From Alopecurus myosuroides (lineage: Eukaryota; Streptophyta; Magnoliopsida; Poales; Poaceae): a stretch of DNA of 64,000 nt. Under the pieces are notes generated by a model, which was not told the origin of the DNA, did not search any database, and saw only the letters and a list, made by a program, of their open reading frames with translations. How positions within the stretch are numbered: the first letter of the stretch is position 1; every line of letters starts with the position of its first letter. Position numbers and translations under genes: made by a program. Below are positions 32,819 through 45,985 of the stretch, piece by piece. The stretch is from contig CM054062.1 in the NCBI GenBank assembly GCA_028641055.1, positions 25,912,808 through 25,976,807 of the forward strand, in the 5' to 3' direction.

Positions 32819-34473
32819 TGAAGGGTTCGTTGCACAGAAAACAAAAATTTTCCTACGCGACAGACACCCGAAAGGCCAAGATCTAATCTAGGAGACGAAG
32901 TGTAACGGGCAACAAGAGGGTTAAGGAGAACACATACCCTCGAAGACTCAAAGTGGTACGAGATCAAATCTCGTTGTTGGCGTAGTCGTACTCACACCAA
33001 TCCCGATAGCGAGAAGATGGGCACCGCAATCCGGCAGTGCATCCGTGATCGGTCACACGTACGGTTGATGACGACCTCCGTTCCCTCGTTCCAGCGGGGC
33101 GCGGAAGTAGAGGATCCCTCGGAAAACTCCAGCAGCACGACGACGTGGTGGTGGTGAAGAATCCCACGGTCAGGGCTTCGCCAAGCCGGAGACCATGAAA
33201 TGGAGCAGCGGGTGGAGGGAAAGGGAAGTGGCCAAGTGTGTGAAGGAGGGAGAGCTCTCACCCTCCTTTTATAGGAGAGGGGGGAGGCAGCCCAAGGGGG
33301 GTGCGGACAGCCCATGGGGGTGCCCCCACCTCTTCCCTCATCATGTGAGTGGACACTCCACTCACCTCCACTCACTTTCCCATTATTTCCCACTTGGAAA
33401 ATCCAAAGGTTTTCTTTTAATAAATAAATAAAACCTTTTTATTACTTTATTTCAGCATTTGTTAATTCTATTAACAAACTTTTGCATATAGCACCTCGAA
33501 TCATTTGTTAATTCTATTAACAACCATTCGACGAAAAACCCCTTGAACTATTTCAATTTTCCCCGAAACAATTTCGGTGCTGTCCAAAATATTCTTCGAT
33601 ATTTCCTATCCTCTCAAACGCGTCATCGAACCTTAAGTGTGTCACCCTACGGTTCGCGAATAAGATAGACATGATCGAGACTCCTCTCCGATCAATAATC
33701 AACAGCGGGATCTGGAGATCCGTGATGACTCCTATATATTCAACGATGACTCTCGTGATCGTGTGAACCAACAACGTCGTGAACTATTCCCTTTGTCTCG
33801 CGATATTTTACTTGTCCGAGATTCGATCATTGGTATCAACCATACCTTGTTCAATCTCGTTACCGACAAGTACTCTTTTCTCGTTCCCGTGATATAACAT
33901 CCTTTGTGATCATATCACGTGCTTGCAAGCGGTTTCGATGTGATATCACCGAGAGGGCCCAGAGTATATCTCTCCGTCATTTGGATGGACAAATTCCACT
34001 CTTGATCCATGATCCTCAACTAATACTTTCCGAATACTTAACGACACCTTTATAGTCACCCTGTTACGGTGTGACGTTTGATGCCATCAAAGCACTCTTC
34101 CGGTATCAGCGATTGACATGATCTCATGGTCTAAGGAATAAGTTACTTTGTATGTTTGATATAACAATGTAAACTAAATGACTTGATCGCATTGCTACAT
34201 TCTCTTTGGGTATATGTTCATCACATCATTCTTCTAATGACATGACCCCGTTATTAATAACATCCAATGTTCATGATCAGGAAACCTTGATCATCTATTA
34301 ATCAACGAGCTAGTTAAAAGAGAGGCTTTACTAGAAACCATTGTTTGTTTATTAAGCACACATGTATCAACGTTTCCGGTTATACAATTCTAGCATGAGA
34401 AATAAACATTCATCATAAACAAGGAATAAGATAATAACCATTTTATTATTGCCTCTCGGGCATATTCCCTTCA
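32819..34473 (-). repeat. 3' LTR of copia element
   Basis: 1655 bp. Contains a GC-rich block at 33000-33330 with matching open frames in both LTR copies, which I treat as non-coding. Followed by the polypurine tract at 34474-34486 (minus strand GCAAGTGGGAGAC). Confidence 0.93.
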
Positions 34474-37400
34474 GTCTCCCACTTGCACTAGAGTCAATAA
34501 TCTAGTGTGTAAGCACTTAACACATATGGCGTTCCAGTGTTATTACCATGCTTTGCATGTGGTAAACATCATCAAAAACATCTGAACTGTTCGGGTCCTA
34601 TTGTATTTGCATGTTCTTTGCGTCTACACGCATCACTCATTCTCTAATGAGATGGCTTTGTATATATATGGTCAATTGGTGAAAACTTAATTCCTCAGCT
34701 TAAACTGATGTTACTAACATTGAGAAAATGTAGCTTCATGGTGTTAGCATTCTTGGAAATTCACCAAGTTCCGGTGATACCTTAATTCCTCAGCTTAAAC
34801 TGATGTTACTAACATTGTAAAAATGTAGCTTCATAGTTTCAGCATTCTTGGAAATTCACCAAGTTCAATAAAGAACTCCTTGACACAAAATACGCTTATA
34901 ATCAGTTGTCAACACAACGATATACTTTAGCCTTTGTTGTAGTATCTGTTACAATATTTTAATTTTGAAACTCTTTCAAATCCAGCATGGAACTTTCTTC
35001 CATCCTATTGTGCTACCCTTCATCACATATTTTAATTGAGATAAAATTTCTTGAATAAATGACAAGACTATTAGTGTAACATATTACAACTAATATTTTG
35101 TCATTACTACATAGGAAAACATATCCTTAGCATTTCTAAAATGGCACAAGGATCTCTCCCACTGTTGTCTAATCATCATATGAATTATCCTGCTATAACA
35201 TTTTATAGCATAGGACTCATCTGGTTGTGTACATAGCATGGAAACATGACTTAGAAATCTCAATTTCAATGATGCTCATCATGTGTCAAAACACATGAAT
35301 CTTGCCCAATTATTTTCCATGTGACAAGAACTCCTTCTTGCCATTTTCATATTGACTTACTTCAATATTTCATCTATGTAATTTGGCTCCAATCATATCA
35401 GGTGCGTCAATCCATCTTTTATAGATATCGATGCCCAATATCTTCTAAGCCTTTCATCAATATGAAATCGAAAATATTAACCGTGTTAATTTAAAATACA
35501 TATTTTCCAATCAACCATATGTCATCTACATAAAGTATTGGAAATATGTCATAGCGCTCCCACTTAATTTCTTGTAACTCTACAAGCATCTTTATCATTC
35601 ATGATGGAATCAAACTCTTTTGATAACTTCATTAAGGTAAAGATTTCAACTTCGTTATGCTCACTTCAACCATTGAAGTGTGCATACCTTTATAGCAACC
35701 TTTTGAATTTTACAAAACTCTCAGACTGTGTCAAGTACACATCCTTGATCAAACTTCCTCGAGAGGAGAGTTGGTTTTGTTATTCAACTGCCATATCATA
35801 ATATGTAACTTTTTGCTAGAACTATCCGCAAAGACTAAAGCATTACTACGGAAGATCGAAATCTTGTAGTAGTCAACTCTTTGAACTTCGTCGAAAACAA
35901 CTTTTCGATAAGTATCCATGTCTTTGTCGCTATATAGACCATTTTGCTATCGTTAGGCATCATGCCTATTGAAAGGACTACGAAGTCACATACTTTATAT
36001 TCATACAAGGATACTATGGCGGATATAATGACTCATAGTCAATTTTACGAAGTCAGGGCCCATCATTTGCTTCCTTTATAAGGTCCAGGTCCTTTTGTTA
36101 TCAAAACAACACTTTACACTTAAACCACAATTTGTTCTAAGTACAAAGTTTTTGGACTTTTCTGGTACAGCTCGCAAACTCATTTGAAGTATCTAAAACA
36201 TTTGTAGTGTCTTCTACTTAGTCAAAATAGTAAACCCCGGAACAACTTCCAGTGCTGCGCTACTCTTGACATGATAACGAAGATTCTCTAACCTCGTTGA
36301 GTTTGTACTGTGCTCCCACTCACTTGTTTCGCAAGAACTACTTTCTCGAGAAATCAACCCTTTCTGACAAACAACATTTGTATTTTGGTTCGGTGATAGG
36401 AGAAATACCCAATGTTTTATTTGGGATAACCTTATAAACATATATTTATCCTATTTTGGTTGTAAACATTTTACACATGCTATGCATACCAAAACTTAAG
36501 AAAAATGACAATTCGGGTCATTACCCAAACCATATCTTATATGTTGTCAATTTCAACGGATCATGATGGTGCTCTTTTCAGTGTAAAAACGGTTGTCCTT
36601 AATGTATAAACTACAAAATTATAATGGCAATTTTATTAATCTTACCATGTCAAACAGGGTTTGATTTTGTCTTTTGAATACTCCAATCTAATGTGGGGTA
36701 TTCGAGAAGTATAAGTTGTAGAACAATTCTGCAACTTCTCAGATGTTTTGCTAAACTTGTAACTCAAACTTTATCCTTTATGATCCAATCATAAATACTT
36801 GATTATCTTGTTACATTGATTTTAACTTCATATTAACAACCTTTTGAACCAATTCAAAATGTCAAACTCTGTTCCCTTTAAATAGATATACTCACATATC
36901 TACTTAAATCATCGACAGAATTTTATGAAGGAAAAATTAATCCACCATACATGACTACACATAATGGACTATATACATCAATATGTATAATCTCCACTAA
37001 ATTAGTCGTCCATTCTACTTTGGCCTAAGAACGGAATTCTAGTCATCTTTTGGAAGAGGTCTCACAAGCGTCAATAAAATGACTCCGGAAGTCCATCAAT
37101 ATGGAGTTCCTTCATGTTTTCCTTTCCGATATGAACTAAAATGGTGGTGTCACAATTTAAGTGAAAATCTTTTACGTCTTGCAACGTTTAGCATTCAGTC
37201 TTATAGATGTTTACTTTACCAACATGATTTATATTAACATATCCATCAATTATGCAATATGGTCATCGTTTGAACAATCTCATTTGTTCTCACAAAAGAC
37301 TAGAACAAAATAACAACTTATTAAGTTCTTAAAATAAATCTTGAATGTTTGGTTCGATACTACAACGAACACAATAACACTTTATTTATGTTCTTGTCAT

Positions 37401-39545
37401 AATCGATTCCACATCTATTACTAGTTCCTTTTAGGCCCTTGTATTTCTTGCATTGCGTTGCTTTGTATGACAACTCATACCAACCAATGTGGTATCAAAA
37501 TACCCAAAAATACTTTGTTAACTAGTAATACATCTATAACTTGTATATCAAGCATATACTCCTGAGCTGGACTTTTCCAGTTATCTTCTTTTCTGCCATA
37601 TATCTATTTGCAATTCTATTTTCAATATTCCCTTTCCTTTACAGAAGAATCAATCATGATCAAACAATGCTAGCCGTACTAGCTCATTTTCTTTGGCGTG
37701 TTAGTCATATACTATCACCCATTGAGTCATACTTTGAGTTTGATTGTTCTACTAATATCACCATATTAATAGAATTCTTCTAGATTCCACTCTTAGCAAT
37801 CTCCAAGTAAGGTAAACAACTTTACATATACTTTTAATCCATCCCATCATAACAATTTTATGATTAAGCTACAATAGCTCAAAGGAAGGGATTTAGAGGA
37901 TAATTTTTAGCGCCCAACTTCTTGGAATATTCAAACGCCTAGCGTCTTCAATCATTGCATATATTCAGATAATATAAGCAAACATTGTCACGCTAAATTT
38001 GCATATATTCAGAAAATATAAGCAAACATTGTCACGCTAAATTATACTCAGCCATGTTGCCACAAATAAGTTTCTAGATATCAATATATCTTTCACTTGA
38101 TTGTTTCTGAAAACAATTCTTTTCGGTTCCTAAATCACTTTGATCAACAAAACATTCTTTTGAAGATAAAGTAATACGGAAGCAACCATGACTTTGGATT
38201 CTAAGTAGGAATTGGTTGCTCTCTAGATCAATCAATAATTAACCATATGGAGCTAGGTAGGAAATACCAAAAATCTACAATAGGACTCAATTTTAAATTT
38301 CACTAATACGGTACCAATCTTAAATGGTATTTACCAGATCATAACAGTTATATCTCAATTAACAATCTAAGTGTAAGGTAATTATAGATGCCAATGAATA
38401 CTACAATTTGTGCAAATTCACTTTGATTTGTTGTTCATGATAAATAAGTTCAAGTTAATTCAAATATTAAACCATGAACTACCACTCAAAAACAACATCC
38501 CTCTTAGTCGTCTTTAGTGATTACACGAACCAAATTCACTACACCAAAACCGATCATCACGTGAGATGATGTAGTTTCAAAGGCGAACATCGACATGTTC
38601 ATCATATCATCCATATGACTCATGCTTTACCTTTCGGTTACGTGTTCCGAGGCCATGTCTGTACATGCTAGGTTCGCCAAGTAGAACCTTAGTATTGCGT
38701 GTGTTTCAAGGCCATGTCTGTACATGCTAGGCTTGAAAACACCCGTTGTATGCGAACGTTGAGTCTGTCACACCCGATCATCACGTGGTGTCTCGAAACG
38801 ACGAACTTTCTTAACGGTGCATACTTTAAGGAAGAACACATTATTATCTTGATATTAAGTGAGAGGGATCATCTTATAATGCTACCATAGTTATCTAAGC
38901 AAAACAAGATGCATAAAAGGATTAACATCACAAACATCACATGTAAGGATAACGTGATATGATATGGTCCTCCTTGCACTTGATCTCCATCATGTGCATT
39001 ATGGTATGATCTCAATCATTCCACCGGCGTGGTACCAAGTACCACGGTACCCTAAACTTGATTGTCCATCAATAAGAAGACAACCATATGGATACCTTCC
39101 GGTATATCAATAATTTACAAAATAGATCATCTCATAATCAAATTTGTAATATTGACCATATCAATTCACATGCCCAGCAAAAACTAGTTAGACGCTTCTA
39201 ATATATTTTTGCATATTTTACGTGGCTTAGGGCTTTCGAGGATAGAACCGTTCATACCTACGAACATCAACCACAACGTTGATAAACATATTTTTAGCAA
39301 CCCTTCGTAGATTAGATCTTAACTATAGTAGGAGAAACAGACACCCGCAAGCCACTTATGCAATACAAGTTGCATGTCAGTTGTGGAACAAGTCTCATGT
39401 ACGTGGACATGTAAGGTTAGTCCGGGCCGCTTCATCCCACTATGCCACTAAGATCATAAAATAGTCAAGGAGGTAATAACATGATCATCAACGCCCACAT
39501 ACACCTATGTGTTCTACCCGTACAAAACATCTACGCATAGATCCG
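34474..39545 (-). pseudogene. Degenerate copia gag-pol interior
   Basis: No substantial ORF survives, but copia landmarks can be read on the minus strand. The RT catalytic box Y-V-D-D is intact at 35521-35532 (TATGTAGATGAC), in a context like ILYVDDIWLIG. At about 36330-36430 there is a remnant of the conserved integrase C-terminal linker (VFLLSPNQN, GLISRESSS). At 36700-37100 integrase core traces remain (PESFY, TRIPF, then KFSKTSEKLQNCSTTY). Frameshifts and stops occur every few dozen codons. From about 38500 to 39545 comes the non-coding 5' leader, with GATCATCACGTG and CATGTCTGTACATGCTAGG repeated at 38654 and 38712. The element cannot encode its own proteins. Confidence 0.75.
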
Positions 39546-39557
39546 GCTCTGATACCA
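39546..39557 (-). other. Primer-binding site of copia element (tRNA-iMet)
   Basis: GCTCTGATACCA on the plus strand is TGGTATCAGAGC on the minus strand, the classic plant copia primer site for initiator methionine tRNA. It sits one base from the LTR. Confidence 0.9.
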
Positions 39558-39558
39558 C

Positions 39559-41214
39559 TGAAGGGTTCGTTGCACAGAAAACAAAAATTTTCCTACGCGA
39601 GAGACACCCGAAAGGCCAAGATCTAATCTAGGAGACGAAGTGTAACGGGCAACAAGAGGGTTAAGGAGAACACATACCCTCGAAGACTCAAAGTGGTACG
39701 AGATCAAATCTCGTTGTTGGCGTAGTCGTACTCACACCGATCCCGATAGCGAGAAGATGGGCACCGCAATCCGGCGGTGCATCCATGATCGGTCACACGT
39801 ACGGTTGATGACGACCTCCGTTCCCTCGTTCCAGCGGGGCGCGGAAGTAGAGGATCCCTCGGAAAACTCCAGCAGCACGACGACGTGGTGGTGGTGAAGA
39901 ATCCCACGGTCAGGGCTTCGCCAAGCCGGAGACCATGAAATGGAGCAGCGGGTGGAGGGAAAGGGAAGTGGCCAAGTGTGTGAAGGAGGGAGAGCTCTCA
40001 CCCTCCTTTTATAGGAGAGGGGGGAGGCAGCCCAAGGGGGGTGCGGCCAGCCCATGGGGGTGCCCCCACCTCTTCCCTCATCATGTGAGTGGACACTCCA
40101 CTCACCTCCACTCACTTTCCCATTATTTCCCACTTGGAAAATCCAAAGGTTTTCTTTTAATAAATAAATAAAACCTTTTCATTTCTTTATTTCAGCATTT
40201 GTTAATTCTATTAACAAACTTTTGCATATAGCACCTCGAATCATTTGTTAATTCTATTAACAACCATTCGACGAAAAACCCCTTGAACTATTTCAATTTT
40301 CCCCGAAACAATTTCGGTGTTGTCCAAAATATTCTTCGATATTCCGTATCCTCTCAAACGCGTCATCGAACCTTAAGTGTGTCACCCTACGGTTCACGAA
40401 TAAGATAGACATGATCGAGACTCCTCTCCGATCAATAATCAACAGCGGGATCTAGAGATCCGTGATGACTCCTATATATTCAACGATGACTCTCGTGATC
40501 GTGTGAACCAACAACGTCGTGAACTATTCCCTTTGTCTCACGATATTTTACTTGTCCGAGATTCGATCATTGGTATCAACCATACCTTGTTCAATCTCGG
40601 TACCGACAAGTACTCTTTTCTCGTTCCCGTGATATAACATCCTTTGTGATCATATCACGTGCTTGCAAGCAGTTTCGATGTGATATCACCGAGAGGGCCC
40701 AGAGTATATCTCTCCGTCATTTGGATGGAAAAATTCCACTCTTGATCCATGATCCTCAACTAATACTTTCCGAATACTTAACGACACCTTTATAGTCACC
40801 CTGTTACGGTGTGACGTTTGATGCCATCAAAGCACTCTTCCGGTATCAGCGATTGACATGATCTCATGGTCTAAGGAATAAGTTACTTTGTATGTTTGAT
40901 ATAACAATGTAAACTAAATGACTTGATCGCATTGCTATATTCTCTTTGGGTATATGTTCATCACATCATTCTTCTAATGACATGACCCCGTTATTAATAA
41001 CATCCAATGTTCATGATCAGGAAACCTTGATCATCTATTAATCAACGAGCTAGTTAAAAGAGAGGCTTTACTAGAAACCATTGTTTGTTTATTAAGCACA
41101 CATGTATCAACGTTTCCGGTTAATACAATTCTAGCATGAGAAATAAACATTCATCATAAACAAGGAATAAGATAATAACCATTTTATTATTGCCTCTCGG
41201 GCATATTCCCTTCA
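39559..41214 (-). repeat. 5' LTR of copia element
   Basis: 1656 bp, nearly identical to 32819-34473. Differences are scattered single bases plus a one-base indel near 41123. Followed by TSD GAAAA and the satellite. Confidence 0.93.
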
Positions 41215-41670
41215 GAAAAGGGGTAGCAAAGTGGTACTATTTGCTTGGTTATTTTAGGTTAGACCCAAGGAACACCCAATACAATGGTAGGGCCCACCTC
41301 TTGGCAAGATCCCCCCCGTTTCGTCAGATCTGGGAGTTTCGGGATGTGAGTAGTCCTCGAACCCGAGAATCCGACGCCCGTGAAGCCATAACAGAGAGAG
41401 TGAGGGAATCTTGGGCATCCAAGACCCATGACACACTCTAACACACATGGTATGTCATATCCTAGGCTTGGGTGGTATTCAGATGCTCCGGAGCCCCTCT
41501 CCGGAGAAACCCTAGACACGTTGGAGAAAAGGACGGAACTGTCGATCTGGCCCCTCTATGTGAAACGGAAAGGGGTAGAAAAGTGGAACTAATCGCTTTT
41601 TTGTGTTAGGTTAGGCCCAAGGAACACCCAAGATAATAGTAGGGCCCACTTGTTGGCAAGACTTCCCACG
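41215..41670. repeat. Satellite array, right block (typical units)
   Basis: Resumes exactly where the copia element interrupted it (GAAAAGGGGTAGCAAAGTGG). Holds about 1.3 typical units in the same orientation as the left block. Confidence 0.9.
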
Positions 41671-42234
41671 CTTTGCTGGAACATTGATCTGTTGACCAGA
41701 AGTCAACCTTTTGGTCTACCCCTATGACCGACGTCGGAAGGGGGTAGACCACAGTACTATTTTTATTTTTTTTGTGTTGGGTTAGACCATAGCTACATTA
41801 ATAACCAAAATCTAGCTATACTTTTAATTATATTCCCTTTGGTTTTCCCGAAGGGAGGGCATCGACGGTTCGACCTCTAAATAGTGCATAACCTTCATAT
41901 GTGATGCCGGTAAAACCAGTCACACCTATGGGTAGGATATTGGTCCCTCCCCACCTTGATCCCATTAAACGTTTATAAGTATTCTTAGTGCTCCACCATG
42001 TTTTACGTAGGATTCCGACACTTTAGAGCCCCCGCTTCACTAGAACATTAATATGTTGACTAGCAGTCGACATTTTGGTCTACCCCTATGACCGCGTCGG
42101 AAGGGGGTAGACCACAATACTATTTTGCTTGGTTGTGTTAGGTTAGGCCAGAGCTACATTAATAACCAAAATCTAGCTATACTTTTAACAATATTCCCTC
42201 CATTTTTTCCGAAGGGGGGCATCGACGGTTTATA
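41671..42234. repeat. Diverged satellite subfamily
   Basis: Sequence continues with units that align only weakly to the main satellite. The shared landmarks are GGAAGGGGGTAGACCACA (compare GGAAAGGGGTAG), GTGTTAGGTTAGGCC and the CTCTAAATAG/TAGTCC region. Two copies of AGAACATTAATATGTTGAC-like sequence, at about 41681 and 42043, give a period of about 362 bp. The block stops abruptly at the truncated LTR. Confidence 0.75.
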
Positions 42235-42867
42235 ACTATGGATACTAGGCACTATGCCCTAACAATCTGGCATTATTACATGGTCAATCTCATCCAATCC
42301 CTTCCATCCCTCTTCGCCTACAGTGGTGTTTACTCACACATGTACAGGGGAATCATGGATGGCTGATGGAGAAGAGGTGGCGGTGTCGATGGTGATGATC
42401 TCCTTTGAATCCCCGTCCCGGCAGGGCGCCAGGAAAGGAACTTCTGAACCCCGAATTGAGTTTCGAGGTGTCAGCGGCGCTTTGTTATGTTTCTGTGGAA
42501 TATGACGAACCCCCTCGCGTTTTAGGTTTACGGGGCATATGTAGCCGAAAGGGGAGCCCGAGGGGGTGGAGATGGTCCCCCACACCACCTGGCAGCGCGG
42601 CCTAGGGGGCGCCCAGGGATGGTCTGGGGCCCTCCTGCCCCCCCCCCTAGGTGTCCTTCCGGCTCCCGGGGCCCTCTCGTGATATAAGCTCAATGGGGTC
42701 TTTTCTGGGCTATTTCCCAAAAGTTGTTTTTCCTGCTAAAAAATGAGACACCAAGGTAATTCTAGTGAAAACAGCGTTAGTCCGTGTTAGTGGTATCAAA
42801 ACTCACAAGTTTAGAGGAAAACAATAAGAAAAGTGTTCGGGAAAGGAGATACGTTTTGGACATATCA
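42235..42867 (-). repeat. Truncated 3' LTR of Athila-type element
   Basis: Corresponds to 51692-52326 of the full LTR. The first about 755 bp (plus-strand view) are missing, and the sequence joins the satellite at 42234/42235. Adjoins a G-rich polypurine tract at 42868-42882 (minus strand GCTTGGGGGGAG). Confidence 0.85.
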
Positions 42868-42882
42868 ACTCCCCCCAAGCTT

Positions 42883-43290
42883 TGCTTATTTCTTGTCCTC
42901 AAGCAATTCAGTGACAACTGAGTGCAATAAAAGACTTTTACGAACACATTTGTTTCATATGAGGTAAATATACTCACTATATGATCAAATGCTGAGAAAT
43001 TCATAATAAGATGTATGCAAGATAAAAGTTACCTAGCAGTTATGCAAGCCATGAAAAAATGCCAACAAACTAATAATAAACAACATGAAGTATATCACTC
43101 TGCAGGATTGCAATGCTCATAATAAGGTATGATAAAGTGTACTCGCTTGCTCTTAATAATGGAGCAAAACATAAAGTCTAGGGCACCTCTGAAGTTCAAA
43201 TGAAGACTCGAAATAAAGATATCAAACATACAAGCATCAAAGTTATACCACAATCAACCGTGTTCTGGGACAAGCACATTACACTAACCC
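42883..43290. other. 3' non-coding tail of Athila-type element (first part)
   Basis: AT-rich with no ORF. Continues after the DNA element at 44542 with the same composition. Confidence 0.5.
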
Positions 43291-43292
43291 CA

Positions 43293-44541
43293 TGTTTGGA
43301 TGTAGGAAGAATTGGTTATTTGGAATTGGTGGGCTGAATTCCACCGTTTGGAGCGGTCCATGAATTAGGCACTGGAAACTCGGACCAATTCCATGTGAGA
43401 TCCCCTCGCGCGTGCCCCACTCTCCTTAATTTGGAGCCCATACCCTCGGAATATCTCGGAAAAATTTCTCCCGCAGCTCGTACCTGTTCGCTCGCAGAGA
43501 AACAGAAGGACGGAGCACCTCTGTCCATCGGTCGACCTGTAGAGGAAAGAACCTGGCACCAGCGGCGCTGATAGGCAAGCTCTCTCACCTCCCGCTGGCC
43601 TCCTCCCTGCATCTCATGTCTCATCTTTCTGCCCTTATTCGTTCCCCTCTTCTCCCTCCTTGTTTCTCCCCTCCCTCCCCATTACCAGCCCATACCCTAG
43701 ATTTCAGGCGGCTGGAGGGGACATGGAGGCGGCAGAGCACATGTCCCCAGCGCTGGCCTCCTCTTCTCTGGCTCCAAAGTTGGCCTTCTCTTCTTTTAAG
43801 AACACGGGAAGAAGGGTGTTGTTTGCCCTGTCTTTTTTTCTGAACTAGTCTTTGGCTCTTATGAACTCTCACTGAACCCAAGGTCTTCGTTGGAAACTAC
43901 ACAAAACAGACAGATATGTGTTCAAGAACTGATTCACGGATGGCCATGGTCTAAGACCGCTGATTTTTGCTTGTTTGATTCACTCTCAAACGATAATACC
44001 TGGAGTCGTAGATATTACTCTCGAACAAAAATACCAAGAATCAGCATATAGTTGTTTAGTTGTATATATTACTCTCGAAAATCTGTGAAAAATAATGCAA
44101 TATCATGTTCCGTTGGAGTTGGAGGTTATGTTGATGCATTTGTATTACCATGTTCACGAGGAGGCATTCACGTGTGTGCTACGTACCATGCTTCCCATAC
44201 ATATTTTCTATAATTATTCCAACTTGTATTGTTGTTGTGACCTTATTTATAGAATATTTTAATGTTATTGTGTGTGCAAAATAATATATGAACATTCAAA
44301 TATAAAATATTATTTTTATATATATAGACAAGTTTATATTGTCCAGACTCAACAAAACGCCAAATTTCATGGTTTATACATCCAAACAAGAATTGGAATT
44401 GGGTGATATCCTTTGATTCCATTCGTAAATTCCATACACAACCAAACGAAAGAATCCGAATTAGAGCCCATTTCCTTTCCATCTTAGATTTGGAATTCCC
44501 TGTCCAATTCAATTCCAACCATTTTTTCCTACATCCAAACA
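43293..44541. mobile_element. TIR-bounded DNA transposon-like insertion (hAT-like?)
   Basis: The left end reads TGTTTGGATGTAGGAAGAAT and the right end, reversed, TGTTTGGATGTAGGAAAAAA, an inverted repeat of about 23 bp. Inside there are further AATTGGAATTGG and GAATTCC subterminal motifs at both ends. No transposase ORF is present; the longest internal frames (about 100 codons) look non-coding. I cannot find a clear TSD, so superfamily is uncertain. It interrupts the 3' tail of the Athila-type element. Confidence 0.6.
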
Positions 44542-45985
44542 GTGCATAAGAATGACAGCCATGCTCTCAAGAAGATGCATAAAGTGAGAAGGTGAAGACT
44601 CACCGTAAAAATAAAAGAAAGGCCCTTCGCAGAGGGAAGCATGGATTAAATCATATGCTAGAGCTTTTTATTTTATTAAACAGAGGTATTGAAAACATTT
44701 TTTTAGAGAAGTGTATGCTTATGTCAAAGAATGGTAAACAGACAATATAGTACGTCACAAGTCATCTACACTTCACAAGAGCGGCTCCCATAGAAGTACG
44801 CAACTGGTGTAAAAGTTCATCCCTCTTTCTCTTTTGTTTACACTATTATGCTTTGGCAGATAAATCAGGAGCAAAAATAGTGAAGAGAATTTGTGTATTA
44901 ATTTGGGGCTGGGCACCGCGCTGTCGGCTCTTCTATCATTTGGATAAGAGGATGAAGCCACTAGTCCAGGGTGTGAAATCCAATCAACAAGTGAGGTAAA
45001 TATTCTCTATCTACGTCCTCATGAGCTAAAACAGGGGCACAAAACAAGAATAATTTTTCGAAGGTTTTAAAGGTAACACATGAGCAATTTAATTTGGAGT
45101 GGCGGTTAAATACCACATGTAGGTAGGTATGGTGGACATATTTGGCATAATTTGGTTTTTGGGAGTTGGATGCACGAGTAGAGCTCATACTCGGTACAGG
45201 TGAAGGCTAGCAATAGATGGGGAGCGACAATCAAGAGAGCAACAACTTTCATAATCATGCTTGTGACAAAACAAACTTAACATGGGCGTAAAAGTGATGC
45301 AAATACTCCGAGGCAAAATAAATCATCGGGGCTTAATTGAATTTTGTTTTCAGTATTATGCATGCGTGAGCATGTACCAAGTCGATTCAAGCGGAATAAT
45401 CATAGGGAGATACAACAATGTCATGCCATTTTATGAATAAAACAATGCAAGAAAACATCTATACGACATGCTATCTTATATTAATAAGTTGGAACTAATC
45501 ACGAGAGAGCATGAACTACTATGCATCAATTAAATAACATACACCTTACACGAACAAACTAAGCATGTTCACATGGATGAGTATATGTACAAGAATAAAA
45601 CAACTACAGTTCATACCAGCCTCTCACCACAACTTGAATTGTCGTAAATCATCAATACTTCTCTTCACTCGTCTGGATTGAATAATATTGGATGATAACC
45701 AAGCTCCAATGAAGACATAGAAGTATGGCGAACTCTGCAACAACTTTACAAAACCAAAGAAGAACAACAAATATTTTTGGTTTTCGAATTAAAACAAGAA
45801 CAGAAAAAGACAAGCAGACAAAGCAAAATATTTTTGGATTTTTTACTATTAAACCGAAACGAGAAAATATAGTAAACCAACAAAAGAAACTAAAGAAGAA
45901 AATAAAGAGAAACAACAGAAATATTTTTGGTCTTTTTGTGTTTTGGAAAGCAAGAACAAAACAACAAAAACAAAGATAAACGAAA
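44542..45985. other. 3' non-coding tail of Athila-type element (second part)
   Basis: AT-rich and no real gene. The stretch 45725-46010 is an A-rich, lysine-coding-like low-complexity tract. Confidence 0.5.

Larger units (their letters stand above)
32819..41214 (-). mobile_element. Angela/BARE-like Ty1/copia element with decayed interior
   Basis: Two LTRs of about 1655 bp (32819-34473, 39559-41214) with TG...CA ends are flanked by TSD GAAAA (32814-32818 and 41215-41219). A PBS complementary to initiator Met tRNA (TGGTATCAGAGC, minus strand) adjoins the right LTR, so the element reads on the minus strand. Read that way the LTR starts TGAAGGGAATATGCCCGAGAGGC, close to Angela/WIS/BARE LTR starts by recall; the full start is longer than this fragment. 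The 5.1-kb interior keeps copia order but no open frame above about 80 codons. The LTRs differ at only about 17-20 positions by eye. Confidence 0.9.

Noticed and set aside
32992..33393. 133-codon minus-strand frame present in both copia LTRs
   Set aside because: Conserved only because the LTRs are about 99% identical. It lies across the promoter region and matches no known domain.
38654..38735. Repeated CATGTCTGTACATGCTAGG as a possible CRISPR-like or regulatory array
   Set aside because: Only two copies occur, in the non-coding leader of the copia element. A local duplication is enough.
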